Positions 25,089 through 33,260 of a DNA stretch of 64,000 nt are shown in pieces. The DNA comes from Capsulimonadaceae bacterium (lineage in GTDB: Bacteria; Armatimonadota; Armatimonadia; Armatimonadales; Capsulimonadaceae). The stretch's first letter is position 1. Each line of letters starts with the position of its first letter. The position numbers and the translations under genes are program-made. The stretch is taken from positions 124,001 through 188,000 of the forward strand of contig JARLGU010000053.1 in assembly GCA_031292625.1 (NCBI GenBank). Direction: 5' to 3'. The notes below the pieces were generated by a model. The model was given only the letters and a program-made list of their open reading frames with translations, was not told the DNA's origin and did not search any database.

Positions 25089-25170
25089 CCGGTTTGCCGC
25101 CGTCGAACGGAAGCACCGCGCTCGCCAAGACCATGAGGAGAGCGAACAGCAAGAGCGCTCGCCTCGCCAC
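25084..25170 (-). CDS. possible 28-residue single-helix membrane peptide
   Basis: GTG 25168-25170 follows the stop of the PH-domain gene by 7 bases and has TAAGG about 5 bases upstream. The product begins with VARR and continues with ALLLFALLMVLASAVLPF, one hydrophobic helix. The stop falls within the proS -10 box. I recognise no family; it may be chance. Confidence 0.25.
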   Translation of the reverse strand: MARRALLLFALLMVLASAVLPFDGGKPV

Positions 25171-25177
25171 GTGCGCC

Positions 25178-25747
25178 TTACCGGCCAGCGCCAAGCGCCC
25201 GCAACTGCTCCGCGACCGCATCGGCGTCGCGCACCCACGAAAACCCGGCCGCGCGAACCAGTTCACGGCCGCTCGCAAGCGTCTGCCCGGAATGCGCGAA
25301 GACGACATCGCCGACGCCGTCCCTTAGTGCGCGCACCTCAACATCGCGGACATCGGAAGCCGCGTACTCTTCAAATCCGCCATCGCCCGGACCACGCAGG
25401 ATCAGAACCCGCCGGTCGGTGATCGCGTAAAACGTCCTGCGAGCTCGCACCGCGGCAGTGACCGGCCAGAAGACGAGCACCAGAGCAAGAACCGCGATGG
25501 GCAGGCCGAAAAAGATGAAGCTCGCCGCCTCGACGGGAGGGACCTTCGAGACCGAGTGGAAGGCGGGAGCGATCACCAAGAGCCACGATACGACGACCGC
25601 GCCGGCACATGCGCCGGCTATTGCAAACGGAGCGGCGATCCGCATCGAGCGGCGCTCATCCGGCGAGCCGGTCCACGAAAGCGTCTCGCCATCCTGAAGG
25701 CGCGCGCGCAAGACCGAATGTAGATCGGGAGGGGATTTGCTAGTCAC
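25178..25747 (-). CDS. membrane protein with bacterial PH-like domain
   Basis: 189 residues. Two transmembrane helices (about 37-61 and 75-96) are followed by a soluble region starting RRTFYAITDRRVLILRG, the usual signature of bacterial PH-like (bPH2, DUF304-type) domains, and continuing with EYAASDVRDVEVRALRDGVG. A short helical tail follows. Function unknown; such proteins are thought to act in membranes or signalling. The listed start is GTG at 25745-25747. It is transcribed toward proS with about 100 bp between them. Confidence 0.7.
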   Translation of the reverse strand: MTSKSPPDLHSVLRARLQDGETLSWTGSPDERRSMRIAAPFAIAGACAGAVVVSWLLVIAPAFHSVSKVPPVEAASFIFFGLPIAVLALVLVFWPVTAAVRARRTFYAITDRRVLILRGPGDGGFEEYAASDVRDVEVRALRDGVGDVVFAHSGQTLASGRELVRAAGFSWVRDADAVAEQLRALGAGR

Positions 25748-25772
25748 TCCCCCATGTTCGACTTACCTGGGT

Positions 25773-25800
25773 CCCGTTCCTTCGTTGCAGAAGGAATGGG
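25773..25800. repeat. 11-bp inverted repeat between divergent genes
   Basis: CCCGTTCCTTC pairs with GAAGGAATGGG (one G-T pair) around GTTGCA. No T-run on either side. It lies 26 bp upstream of the PH-domain gene and 156 bp upstream of the large membrane protein gene, so it could be a regulatory site of either. Confidence 0.4.
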
Positions 25801-25955
25801 CGCGCATTTCGATTCTCTGGCAAACAAGCGCTAAGGCCTGCATCTCTGGCATTAATGCGCCCATGGGCAATATGATGCAGGAATATGAATGAGATGTCGT
25901 GTATCTAAGACATACCGAATAATAAGGATCTGCCAAACGAGCAGAATATTGATTG

Positions 25956-28184
25956 ATGATACGCGAATCAGCCCATGCAATCGCCTCTTATGAACCTAAG
26001 CAAGCCCCCTCCGCCGGGAAGCCTCGAAATAGCGACGATGCGGAAGCTCTAGGCGCTGCGCTTATCGTAAGCGCGGTTGCCGTAGTGTCTGTCTTCCTTG
26101 GCACGATCATTTTTCCGAGTTCAGGTCCGGTCAGTCAGCGCGTCGAGTTTCCTCGATTCGAGTGCATCGCGGCCATATGTCTGGTCGGCTGGGTCGGCGG
26201 CGTCGCCTGGCTCCGGCGCCATGGTATGCCTTCCGGACTTCAGGGTGCGCTTCTGCTTGGGGGCGCGGCTTGCATTTGCCTTTGCGCAAGCGTCTGGTAT
26301 ATCGTGCAATCGCGAGTGCCGGCATTCGTGGCGATTTTCGGGATCCTCGGCGCATACATTGCGTTACGGACGTCGCACCGCATCCCAATCAGGAAGGGAC
26401 GCCGGGACGTGACCTGCGTCGCATCGCTCGCGATCGCGGCCTGGTGCGCGTCTACGGCCATAACTGCCGCGACATGGCGGCAGCTCTGGTGGATCGGTCC
26501 CAGCCATATTGATGGATGCTTACCGCTCATCGCCGTAATCACGGCGATTTGCGCCCTTTTCGTCGAGCTTTATCTTTTGCCGCCCGCCAAACGTGTGCAC
26601 CGATGCGGCTGGCGCATTTGCGGCGCCGCATTGATGCTAATCTGCGCGTTTCTGGCCGCATTCTGCCCTAATTGGCTCGGAAACTACACGGTGCTTGCGC
26701 ATTACGCCGTTTACGTCGAGCCTGCGATCATGATTAGGCATGGCCATTGGCTTCTCTGGGACATCACGGCTCAGTACGGCTATTTGACGACATGCCTCAT
26801 TGCGGCGATGCCGTTTCGATCCGCATGGTATGGCTTCTACATCCTTAACGCGACGCTAATGGTCGTCGCCTCATTGCTTTTCTATTATATTGTCGTTTCA
26901 GCAAGCAACCATCGCTGGCACGTGTTCACTGCGGTAATCGTTGCCTTCGTTCCATTTTTCATTGTTCCGGGAGCGCTTAATGACGGCTTTCCACCGTCGT
27001 GCTTTCCGTCAACGACCGCATTTCGATTTCTCTGGTGTTACGCGGCCATCGCGCTGCTCGTTTGGGAACACGGTCGCCCCAGCACGCTACAGATCACGCG
27101 CGGGGTACTGGCTGCTGGAACGGTCATGTGGGCGATATGCATCCTTTGGTCGGCGGAGACGGGAGTTTATGCGACCGCCCTATGGGGACCAGCCTATCTG
27201 TTCTTGACGCACCGTTGCCACGTACAGACTCAATCGCGAACGGGCCTTCTTGGATGGTTCAAAGCCTGTCTCATTCCACCCGCTCTCTTGCTCGTCTTTG
27301 CCGCCGTAATCGAGTGCCTCTACAGACTTCGGTTGGGCCACGGTCCCGACTGGACTCTTCTCGCGGCGTACGCAATGGCCTTTAAACAAGGCTTCGGTTG
27401 GCTGCCGCCGGACACATCGGGACCGCTTTGGCTGCTCCTAATCGCCTTTGTCATACCGGCTATATTGGCATGCTGGTTTGCTTGGCGACGTGGTCCGGCA
27501 CATCGCTCTCTCCCGTTGCTTTCGGCATGCGCCGGTATGGTTCTTGCAACGTCGACGTATTATGTTGGACGCAGCGCGGACAGCAACGTCAACAACCTGG
27601 ATCCCATCATGGTAATGTCTCTTTGCGCCTGCTGGCTTGTTCTTTCCACCGAGCGGCTAAATTTTTGCCTTAAAGGTCTGTTGGTTGCGATGATATTCCC
27701 GATGATCGTGATGCCGCTCTATCTGATCACGCGGCAATGCATTGCGCCAGGGACTCTGACACAACGCTTTTCGCCCCCAGTTGCGATGAACAGCTTTCAT
27801 TTGGGCAATAGAAACGGGGTTGAGGTAAACGCATTGCTGCATGCGGGATATCACAGGGGCGACGCAGTTCTCGACGCTGGTCTCTCGCCCATGCAGGTGC
27901 TTACGGCGGGGACCGACGAGGGCATCGCCGACGCGCCTCGACTTCTTCCTATAGGCCCGCTGGAGGTGTCGATCCCGCTGGGTGCGGATCGAGCGCTACG
28001 CGTTGCGGACCGCTACAGGGTTACAGGCCCAAAGTCAGGATGGGTTCTTGCTCCCGACAACGACGACTCCAGTCCAACTGATCTCAAAATCGCGATCGCT
28101 CACTATATTCGCGACAACTACTCCATCGACAAATTGGCGCCCGACTACTACGGTTTTTCCGTTCTTCACTGCGTGAGAAAATAG
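25956..28184 (+). CDS. large polytopic membrane protein of unknown function (GT-C-like)
   Basis: 742 residues with roughly 14 to 16 predicted transmembrane helices from residue 33 to about 605, then a soluble C-terminal region of about 130 residues. A longish extracytoplasmic loop reads AVYVEPAIMIRHGHWLLWDI followed by TAQYGYLTT. The arrangement (first loop with charged residues, many helices, soluble tail) recalls GT-C type membrane glycosyltransferases or oligosaccharyl-processing proteins, but I see no decisive motif. ATG 25956 follows a TTG one codon earlier; neither has a good ribosome site. It stands alone on its strand. Confidence 0.65.
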   Translation: MIRESAHAIASYEPKQAPSAGKPRNSDDAEALGAALIVSAVAVVSVFLGTIIFPSSGPVSQRVEFPRFECIAAICLVGWVGGVAWLRRHGMPSGLQGALLLGGAACICLCASVWYIVQSRVPAFVAIFGILGAYIALRTSHRIPIRKGRRDVTCVASLAIAAWCASTAITAATWRQLWWIGPSHIDGCLPLIAVITAICALFVELYLLPPAKRVHRCGWRICGAALMLICAFLAAFCPNWLGNYTVLAHYAVYVEPAIMIRHGHWLLWDITAQYGYLTTCLIAAMPFRSAWYGFYILNATLMVVASLLFYYIVVSASNHRWHVFTAVIVAFVPFFIVPGALNDGFPPSCFPSTTAFRFLWCYAAIALLVWEHGRPSTLQITRGVLAAGTVMWAICILWSAETGVYATALWGPAYLFLTHRCHVQTQSRTGLLGWFKACLIPPALLLVFAAVIECLYRLRLGHGPDWTLLAAYAMAFKQGFGWLPPDTSGPLWLLLIAFVIPAILACWFAWRRGPAHRSLPLLSACAGMVLATSTYYVGRSADSNVNNLDPIMVMSLCACWLVLSTERLNFCLKGLLVAMIFPMIVMPLYLITRQCIAPGTLTQRFSPPVAMNSFHLGNRNGVEVNALLHAGYHRGDAVLDAGLSPMQVLTAGTDEGIADAPRLLPIGPLEVSIPLGADRALRVADRYRVTGPKSGWVLAPDNDDSSPTDLKIAIAHYIRDNYSIDKLAPDYYGFSVLHCVRK

Positions 28185-28324
28185 TCGGCGGTTACCGATC
28201 AGCCGGTGAACGAAAGCAGACTCGATCCCTCGACGACGACTTGAGCACCTGCAACTCCAGACCGGCGCGACCGCGTTTTCCGGGGTAATTCGCGACAGCA
28301 TCAGAGCGGATGGGATCGACGGAC

Positions 28325-28594
28325 CTACGAGGATGGCCAATTGCCCATCGTAGCCTCCGCGCTGGCAAGCATTCGCAAGCGCGATGCCGCGTGGTACGCC
28401 GTCTTCGGGCGAGGCACGACCTGATGGACCGCCGGCGGGTTGTCGAGATCGACGTCCGCCGGAATGTCGCCCTCCTGAACGTGGCCGACCACGGAGGGAA
28501 ACAGGATCGATGCAAGAACGCCGACTAACGCAACAATCGCCAGAACGGTCGTTAACGTATGGCGCGGCGATCCCGCTTGGTCTCGAGGTGTCAT
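28325..28594 (-). CDS. small membrane-anchored, pilin-helix-like protein
   Basis: 89 residues from ATG 28592-28594, which has a strong AAAAAGGAG ribosome site 7 bases upstream. After TPRDQAGSPRH comes LTTVLAIVALVGVLASILF, a helix resembling the hydrophobic stretch of type IV prepilins ([17 protein letters not shown]) but without the G/A-F-T-L-I-E cleavage motif. The remaining 50 residues are soluble. An upstream in-frame ATG at 28696, preceded by AAAGGTGA, would add 34 residues. Possibly a degenerate relative of the prepilin-like family; no family identified. Confidence 0.5.
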   Translation of the reverse strand: MTPRDQAGSPRHTLTTVLAIVALVGVLASILFPSVVGHVQEGDIPADVDLDNPPAVHQVVPRPKTAYHAASRLRMLASAEATMGNWPSS

Positions 28595-29055
28595 GATGGT
28601 CTCCTTTTTCGCTAACCGCGAACCGCAAGTACCCGCCCCAACGCGGACCGTGCGGGCGACCGTGCCCAACTGACGCTCTACTGCACTCGTCTTCATCGTC
28701 AGTTCACCTTTCGACAACGATTGGCTCGATAGAATTGTCGGATTAATTGGTCTTTTCAGATCGCATGAACGACCTAATGTTCCACCCTCGAAAGGGGTTC
28801 CAAACATCCTAATTGACGACTCGTGCCTTCCTTATCTTCGGCAATATTACTGGCATTGTGCACCCTGCGCAAGGAGCGATATTACATTTGATCCGTGAAT
28901 TATCTCTCAGTTCGTAGAAACACGCGAAGCTCGATTGACGTTCCCACACTGACCGAGATCCGCCGGGAATGATTGCCGGTTGCACGCTGTTCTAGATTGT
29001 GAGGCGGCAATTGAAAGCGCCTTCTAATTAGAGTCATACGCATTTACGACCAGCA
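28595..29055. other. intergenic region without convincing gene
   Basis: About 460 bp. It holds the strong ribosome site of the small minus-strand gene at its left end and the FNR promoter just beyond its right end. Open frames in it lack family character. A small hairpin CCTCGAAAGGGG is near 28788. Confidence 0.4.
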
Positions 29056-29084
29056 TTGACGTAAGAATCGTTACCGTTCATAAT
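29056..29084 (+). promoter_or_regulatory. promoter of the ferredoxin-NADP reductase gene
   Basis: TTGACG (29056-29061), a 17-bp spacer, CATAAT (29079-29084). It leaves a leader of about 70 bases to the GTG at 29161. Confidence 0.6.
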
Positions 29085-29160
29085 AGCGTCAATCGTCGAT
29101 GCGAAATCGTCCTAGCGCCTCAACGCTGTGAGCGCGGACCGAGATGGGAAGAACCGATTC

Positions 29161-30159
29161 GTGAACAATATTGAGATCAATCCTGAAGAAATCTACGACG
29201 TCACAATCATTGGCGCCGGACCTGTCGGACAGTACGCCGCCTATTACGCCGGCCTGCGGCAGATGCGCACCAAGGTCATCGACAGCCTACCGGAACTTGG
29301 CGGACAGCTCACCGCGCTCTATCCGGAAAAGTACATCTACGACGTTGCAGGCTTTCCCAAAGTCTATGCCCGCGATTTAGTCGCCAGCCTGACCGAACAG
29401 ATGATGCAGTACAATCCGGTCGTCCTGCTCGACATCAAGATTCTGACACTGGATATACAAGGCGATGTGGCGATCCTGACAACCGATCAGGGCGAGCGCC
29501 ATTTCACGCGGTCCGTGGTGATCACCGCGGGAGTCGGCGCGTTTGCTCCGCGAAAGCCAAGCATCGAAGGCATCGAGCGGTTCGAGGGCAAAGGGATTCA
29601 CTACGCCGTCCGCAATAAGAGCGCGCTCGCCGGACGTCGATTAATGATCGCGGGCGGAGGCGACTCGGCCTTCGACTGGGCGCTCAACCTCGCCGATACC
29701 GCGGCGGGCATTACGCTGGTTCACCGCTCGGACCGCTTCCGCGCTCACGAGGACAGCGTGATCAAGGTGCTCGAAGGCGGCTTCTGCGACGTCCGGACGT
29801 TCCACGAAATCACGGCGATCCACGGGAACGGCGCCCTAAAGGCGGTGACAACCGTGGACAACAGGACCAAGGAAGAGGTCACGCACGACGTCGACGATCT
29901 GCTGATTACGATGGGATTTATCAGCGATCTCGGCCCGATCAAGAACTGGGGCCTGGATATCCAGGGAAACTCCATCGTCGTCAACTCGAAAATGGAGACA
30001 AACATTCCGCGAGTGTATGGAGCAGGCGATGTCATCACGTACCCCGGCAAGCTTAAGCTGATCTCAACGGGGTTCGGCGACGCGGCGACCGCGGTCAATC
30101 ACGCCAAGTCGATTATCGATCCATCCGCCAAGGTCTTTCCCGGACACTCGTCCGGGTAG
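29161..30159 (+). CDS. type 2 ferredoxin-NADP(+) reductase (TrxR-like, YumC family)
   Basis: 332 residues from GTG 29161, which has GGGAAG about 10 bases upstream; a GTG at 29128 would add 11 residues. The FAD-binding motif is VTIIGAGPVGQYAAYYAGLR, and LPELGGQLTALYPEKYIYDV is characteristic of this FNR type. The NADPH site is RLMIAGGGDSAFDWALNLA, and the second FAD contact is IPRVYGAGDVITYPGKL. It lacks the CxxC of thioredoxin reductases, which separates it from TrxB. It moves electrons between NADPH and ferredoxin or flavodoxin. Monocistronic in appearance. Confidence 0.92.
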   Translation: MNNIEINPEEIYDVTIIGAGPVGQYAAYYAGLRQMRTKVIDSLPELGGQLTALYPEKYIYDVAGFPKVYARDLVASLTEQMMQYNPVVLLDIKILTLDIQGDVAILTTDQGERHFTRSVVITAGVGAFAPRKPSIEGIERFEGKGIHYAVRNKSALAGRRLMIAGGGDSAFDWALNLADTAAGITLVHRSDRFRAHEDSVIKVLEGGFCDVRTFHEITAIHGNGALKAVTTVDNRTKEEVTHDVDDLLITMGFISDLGPIKNWGLDIQGNSIVVNSKMETNIPRVYGAGDVITYPGKLKLISTGFGDAATAVNHAKSIIDPSAKVFPGHSSG

Positions 30160-30184
30160 AGCCCCCAGTGGAAACAACGCGACC

Positions 30185-30214
30185 AGCCCGGCGGTGAACC
30201 ATCCAAACCGGGCT
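30185..30214. terminator. hairpin between convergent FNR and patatin genes
   Basis: AGCCCGG (30185-30191) pairs with CCGGGCT (30208-30214); TTTGCGT follows on the plus strand. It lies 25 bp after the FNR stop and 20 bp before the end of the opposite gene. Confidence 0.5.
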
Positions 30215-30234
30215 TTGCGTGGCGCTTTCCGCGA

Positions 30235-32538
30235 TCAGAACAGAGTGCCGATTGCAATTGACAGGCCGTGATTGCCGTCCTCGCCAAACGCATAGCTGGC
30301 GAGGATCGGACCGACAGGCGACGTAAGCAGCGTCCCGATGCCGATGTCGCTCTTCTGGATACCCTCTGCGCCGCGATCGAAGATTCCCCCGCGCTCGTAC
30401 CACAGACCCAGCAGCACGCGCGAGTTGAGCGGCGGCGGCACCTCCATCAAGCGGTAAAGCACGCCCGCAGTCCCAACGACGTACTCGTTGCCCTGGTACC
30501 GGTTCTGACCGTACGCTCCCAGTCTCATCGGACCGCCAAGCGTAAATTTCTCCGGCAAAGGCACCTGAGATCCGAAGCTCGTGCCGCACGAGCCGAAACC
30601 AAACAAACCGTAGCGCGGTCCGACCGGCACGATCCGGACGGCGCGCATCTCGGCCTCTGTAAACGCCTTGGATGCGCCGGGCGCGGACGCATAATCCGTC
30701 GCGCTGGCGGTTATTCGCGCGCCCCTATTGGCGCCTATCAGATCGTCGAGACCATCGTAATCGTAGCGCGCCCGGTAGGCGACGACATCGCCGCGGTAAT
30801 TGCCAATCGTCGTTTCTCCCGAAGTCACGCTCTCGTCGAGATGGGTAACGCTTGCGCCAAGTCGCAGTTGGCTCTTGAGACTCGGCGTGTAGCCCGCATC
30901 AACTCCAACGCCATCGGTATATTTCTTGGCGCTAACGAGATGATTGGTCCCGGCATAGAGATTCTGATCGTCGCCGTGAGCGGTCACGCTAGGGGCGATG
31001 AAAAGGCGCGTACCGGCCATCGGCCGGTAATATTCCGACGAAACTCCCGTCCGGGAGCCGACTTCAACGTCGGTCCGCGTTTCATCGCCGCCAGCGCCCA
31101 TATTCGTGACGCGCGTGCCGAGCGTCGTCAGAATATGGTTGGATTCCGAACCATCGATTTTCGGGGCGACATTGACGATCGCGGACGTATAGGGTCGCGG
31201 CAACACCCGAACCAACAATCCCTGCTGGCCGTTTTCCTCGGCGCGCTCATAGCTTGCGCTCAAATAGCGGCCTTCGCCGGTGATCGTCGTGAGACGCCGT
31301 TCAAGCTGAGCGGTGTCCAGCGGCTTTCCGGCGAGCGATGCCAAATTGCGCCTTAGCGCCGCCGCCTCGCTTCCGCTCACTCCCGCGACGTCCACGAACT
31401 GCGGCGTCAGAGCCGCATCCGGACGGCGGCTCGCCCGTTTGCTCAGATAGGCCCGCCACTCGTCGTCGCTCACCGCCAGGCGAGCGAGAATCGCCTGCTT
31501 CTCCTGCGCCGCATCGTAACCTCTCTTGTAAAACTCGGGCATCTTACTAAAATCAAAAGAACTGAGAGCCTTAAGCGACGGCGAAATCACGATATCTGCT
31601 TGCAACAAGCTCTGGCGCTCGTTGTTTAAGACAGCGATGGTTGCGCTTTGTCCGAGCAGATTGACCATCGACTGCAAGGCTTCCTTGTCCTGCAACTGCG
31701 GAGTAAGATCGACAGCGATCACAATGTCCGCCCCCATCCGCCGCACAACATCCGCCGGGAGATTGTCCACTAGACCGCCGTCGGACAACACGCGCCCGTT
31801 GCGGGTGACCGGCGTGAAATAACCCTGAATCGCCATCGTGGCGCGCAGCGCGGTTTCAAGCGAACCGCTGTCAAGAGTTGCCGCCTCGCCCGTCGCCATA
31901 TCCGTAGCGACACAGCGGAACGGCGTAGGAAGATCGTCAAAGCGCTCCAGGCTCGGGTACGGAATGCAAATCCGGCTGAGCAGCAACCCGATCGGCTGTC
32001 CGGGATTCATTCCGCTTGGAAGAACCGGACCGCCGCGCCAACCAAACTCCCAGCCATTGGGATAGTCGTGCAAATCCTCGCGCCGCCGGTACGTGCGAAG
32101 CGCATACGGAGGCGTCGCGCTAAGCTCCTGCGACCAGTCTACGCCGGCCAGCGTGCCGCGAATCTCTTCGGCCGGCATCCCCGCCGCGTACGCCCCCGCG
32201 ATCAAGCCGCCCATGCTCGTGCCCGCTATGTAGTCGATCGGAATGCGGTGATCGTGGAGCCACTGGAGAACGCCGACGTGACAGAAACCAAGAGCCGAAC
32301 CGCCGGCAAGCGCGAGACCGATCTTGGGACGTCCCTGCGGGACGGATCCGGGATCTGCCCAGCAAAGCGCGGAGAACGCAAAAAACGTCAGCGCGAGCAA
32401 TGCTGTCGCAAGCGTCGCAAAACGCCGCGGCGAGCGAAGACTGTGCGTCCGTTCGGGACGAAACTGCGATGTAAACATATCCATCGAATTGTCGGCAAGG
32501 AAGCGGAGGATCCGTCTAAACTTTACGGTAATTTGCAT
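30235..32538 (-). CDS. patatin-like phospholipase with POTRA and outer-membrane barrel (type Vd-like)
   Basis: 767 residues. A signal sequence (about 40-61, ALLALTFFAFSALCWADP) precedes the patatin domain: oxyanion loop LALAGGSALGFCHVGVL, nucleophile GTSMGG with Ser108 and the dyad Asp253 in LSDGGLVDNLP. From about residue 375 a POTRA-like unit follows (VSGSEAAALRRNLASLAGKP), then a beta-rich C-terminal half of some 300 residues ending in IAIGTLF, with terminal Phe as in outer-membrane barrels. Related proteins (PlpD, FplA) are self-secreted lipases of the type Vd class. The start is uncertain: ATG 32538 overlaps the upstream gene, and ATG 32484 is the alternative. It implies an outer membrane. 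Confidence 0.9.
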   Translation of the reverse strand: MQITVKFRRILRFLADNSMDMFTSQFRPERTHSLRSPRRFATLATALLALTFFAFSALCWADPGSVPQGRPKIGLALAGGSALGFCHVGVLQWLHDHRIPIDYIAGTSMGGLIAGAYAAGMPAEEIRGTLAGVDWSQELSATPPYALRTYRRREDLHDYPNGWEFGWRGGPVLPSGMNPGQPIGLLLSRICIPYPSLERFDDLPTPFRCVATDMATGEAATLDSGSLETALRATMAIQGYFTPVTRNGRVLSDGGLVDNLPADVVRRMGADIVIAVDLTPQLQDKEALQSMVNLLGQSATIAVLNNERQSLLQADIVISPSLKALSSFDFSKMPEFYKRGYDAAQEKQAILARLAVSDDEWRAYLSKRASRRPDAALTPQFVDVAGVSGSEAAALRRNLASLAGKPLDTAQLERRLTTITGEGRYLSASYERAEENGQQGLLVRVLPRPYTSAIVNVAPKIDGSESNHILTTLGTRVTNMGAGGDETRTDVEVGSRTGVSSEYYRPMAGTRLFIAPSVTAHGDDQNLYAGTNHLVSAKKYTDGVGVDAGYTPSLKSQLRLGASVTHLDESVTSGETTIGNYRGDVVAYRARYDYDGLDDLIGANRGARITASATDYASAPGASKAFTEAEMRAVRIVPVGPRYGLFGFGSCGTSFGSQVPLPEKFTLGGPMRLGAYGQNRYQGNEYVVGTAGVLYRLMEVPPPLNSRVLLGLWYERGGIFDRGAEGIQKSDIGIGTLLTSPVGPILASYAFGEDGNHGLSIAIGTLF

Positions 32539-32873
32539 GAAGGATCGTTGCCTTGCTCCGGCCAGAGTGCGGCAAGCGCTTCGCGAAGTGCATCGCGAAC
32601 CTCCAGATAGTCGCGCAGAGCGTTTGCAATGCGAATGCTGTCGACCCCGCAGAGCGCAATCAAGTCGTCTTTGCTTCGCTCATAGCGCTCGAGCAACGCG
32701 CAATAATCCAGATCGTCCAGATCACTTGGGTATCGCTCCACCATGCAACTGTCGAGCACCTCAAGCGTTCGTCCGGCTTCCTGCGATATGTTTGCACCGT
32801 TCACCCAACCATCCTCAAGTTCTCTGCCAAATAGATGCCAGGAAATATATCCGCCCGGCGGCAGCACTTCCAC
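32523..32873 (-). CDS. conserved-looking hypothetical protein
   Basis: 116 residues, mostly helical and acidic (YPSDLDDLDYCALLERYERS, DALREALAALW), no signal or membrane helix. No family recognised. The GTG start lies inside the loop of a perfect 12-bp hairpin, and there is no clear Shine-Dalgarno. The 3' end overlaps the patatin gene start by 16 bases, suggesting cotranscription. Confidence 0.55.
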   Translation of the reverse strand: MEVLPPGGYISWHLFGRELEDGWVNGANISQEAGRTLEVLDSCMVERYPSDLDDLDYCALLERYERSKDDLIALCGVDSIRIANALRDYLEVRDALREALAALWPEQGNDPSCKLP

Positions 32874-32885
32874 GCCGCCGGGCGG
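32851..32885. repeat. perfect 12-bp GC-rich inverted repeat over a start codon
   Basis: CCGCCCGGCGGC (32851-32862) and GCCGCCGGGCGG (32874-32885) around an 11-base loop. In the minus-strand mRNA the loop begins with the GTG of the 116-residue gene. No T-run follows on either strand. Confidence 0.6.
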
Positions 32886-33260
32886 TCCTCAAGGCGTCTG
32901 TCTTCCCTTCCAGACGAACGACAACCGAGCACGCGGCGGCGTCTCGATAATTAGTCGCCTAACCTTTTGGAAGCCGGCTCCGGTAACCTGGCGTCGGCGT
33001 ACGATCATTTTACCACAATTATAAGGCGGCTAAGCATATTTAGTACGGCGGCTAAGTCTTTTTTGGGAGAGCGCCGCGACGACCTGAATTGCAAAATCCA
33101 CGGAGATCAAAAAGCGCGTCAACGATTCAAGGAGGAATTATCTAAGTACTTCACTAAACTGTTTTCACGCACAATCGCGTGCCGCGATTTCGATCCGTTC
33201 CGGCGCCGGATGCCGTCGCGGCCGGCCCCGGACGACCTATTCAGAGAGGAAATACACATT
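32886..33260. other. divergent intergenic region upstream of fucI
   Basis: 375 bp without a gene. It holds a direct repeat GGCGGCTAAG at 33025-33034 and 33047-33056 and A/T-rich stretches around 33010-33065, but no promoter I can call with confidence. Confidence 0.4.
33025..33056 (+). promoter_or_regulatory. 10-bp direct repeat upstream of fucI, possible regulator site
   Basis: GGCGGCTAAG occurs twice, 22 bp from start to start, which is two helical turns, in an otherwise A/T-rich stretch about 200 bp before fucI. The phasing suggests a site for a regulator binding on one face. Confidence 0.45.

Noticed and set aside
28035-28628. 197-codon minus-strand frame
   Set aside because: It overlaps the 3' end of the large membrane protein antisense and the better-supported 89-residue gene in a different frame.
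30268-31356. 362-codon plus-strand open frame
   Set aside because: Antisense to the barrel half of the patatin-like protein; no protein features.
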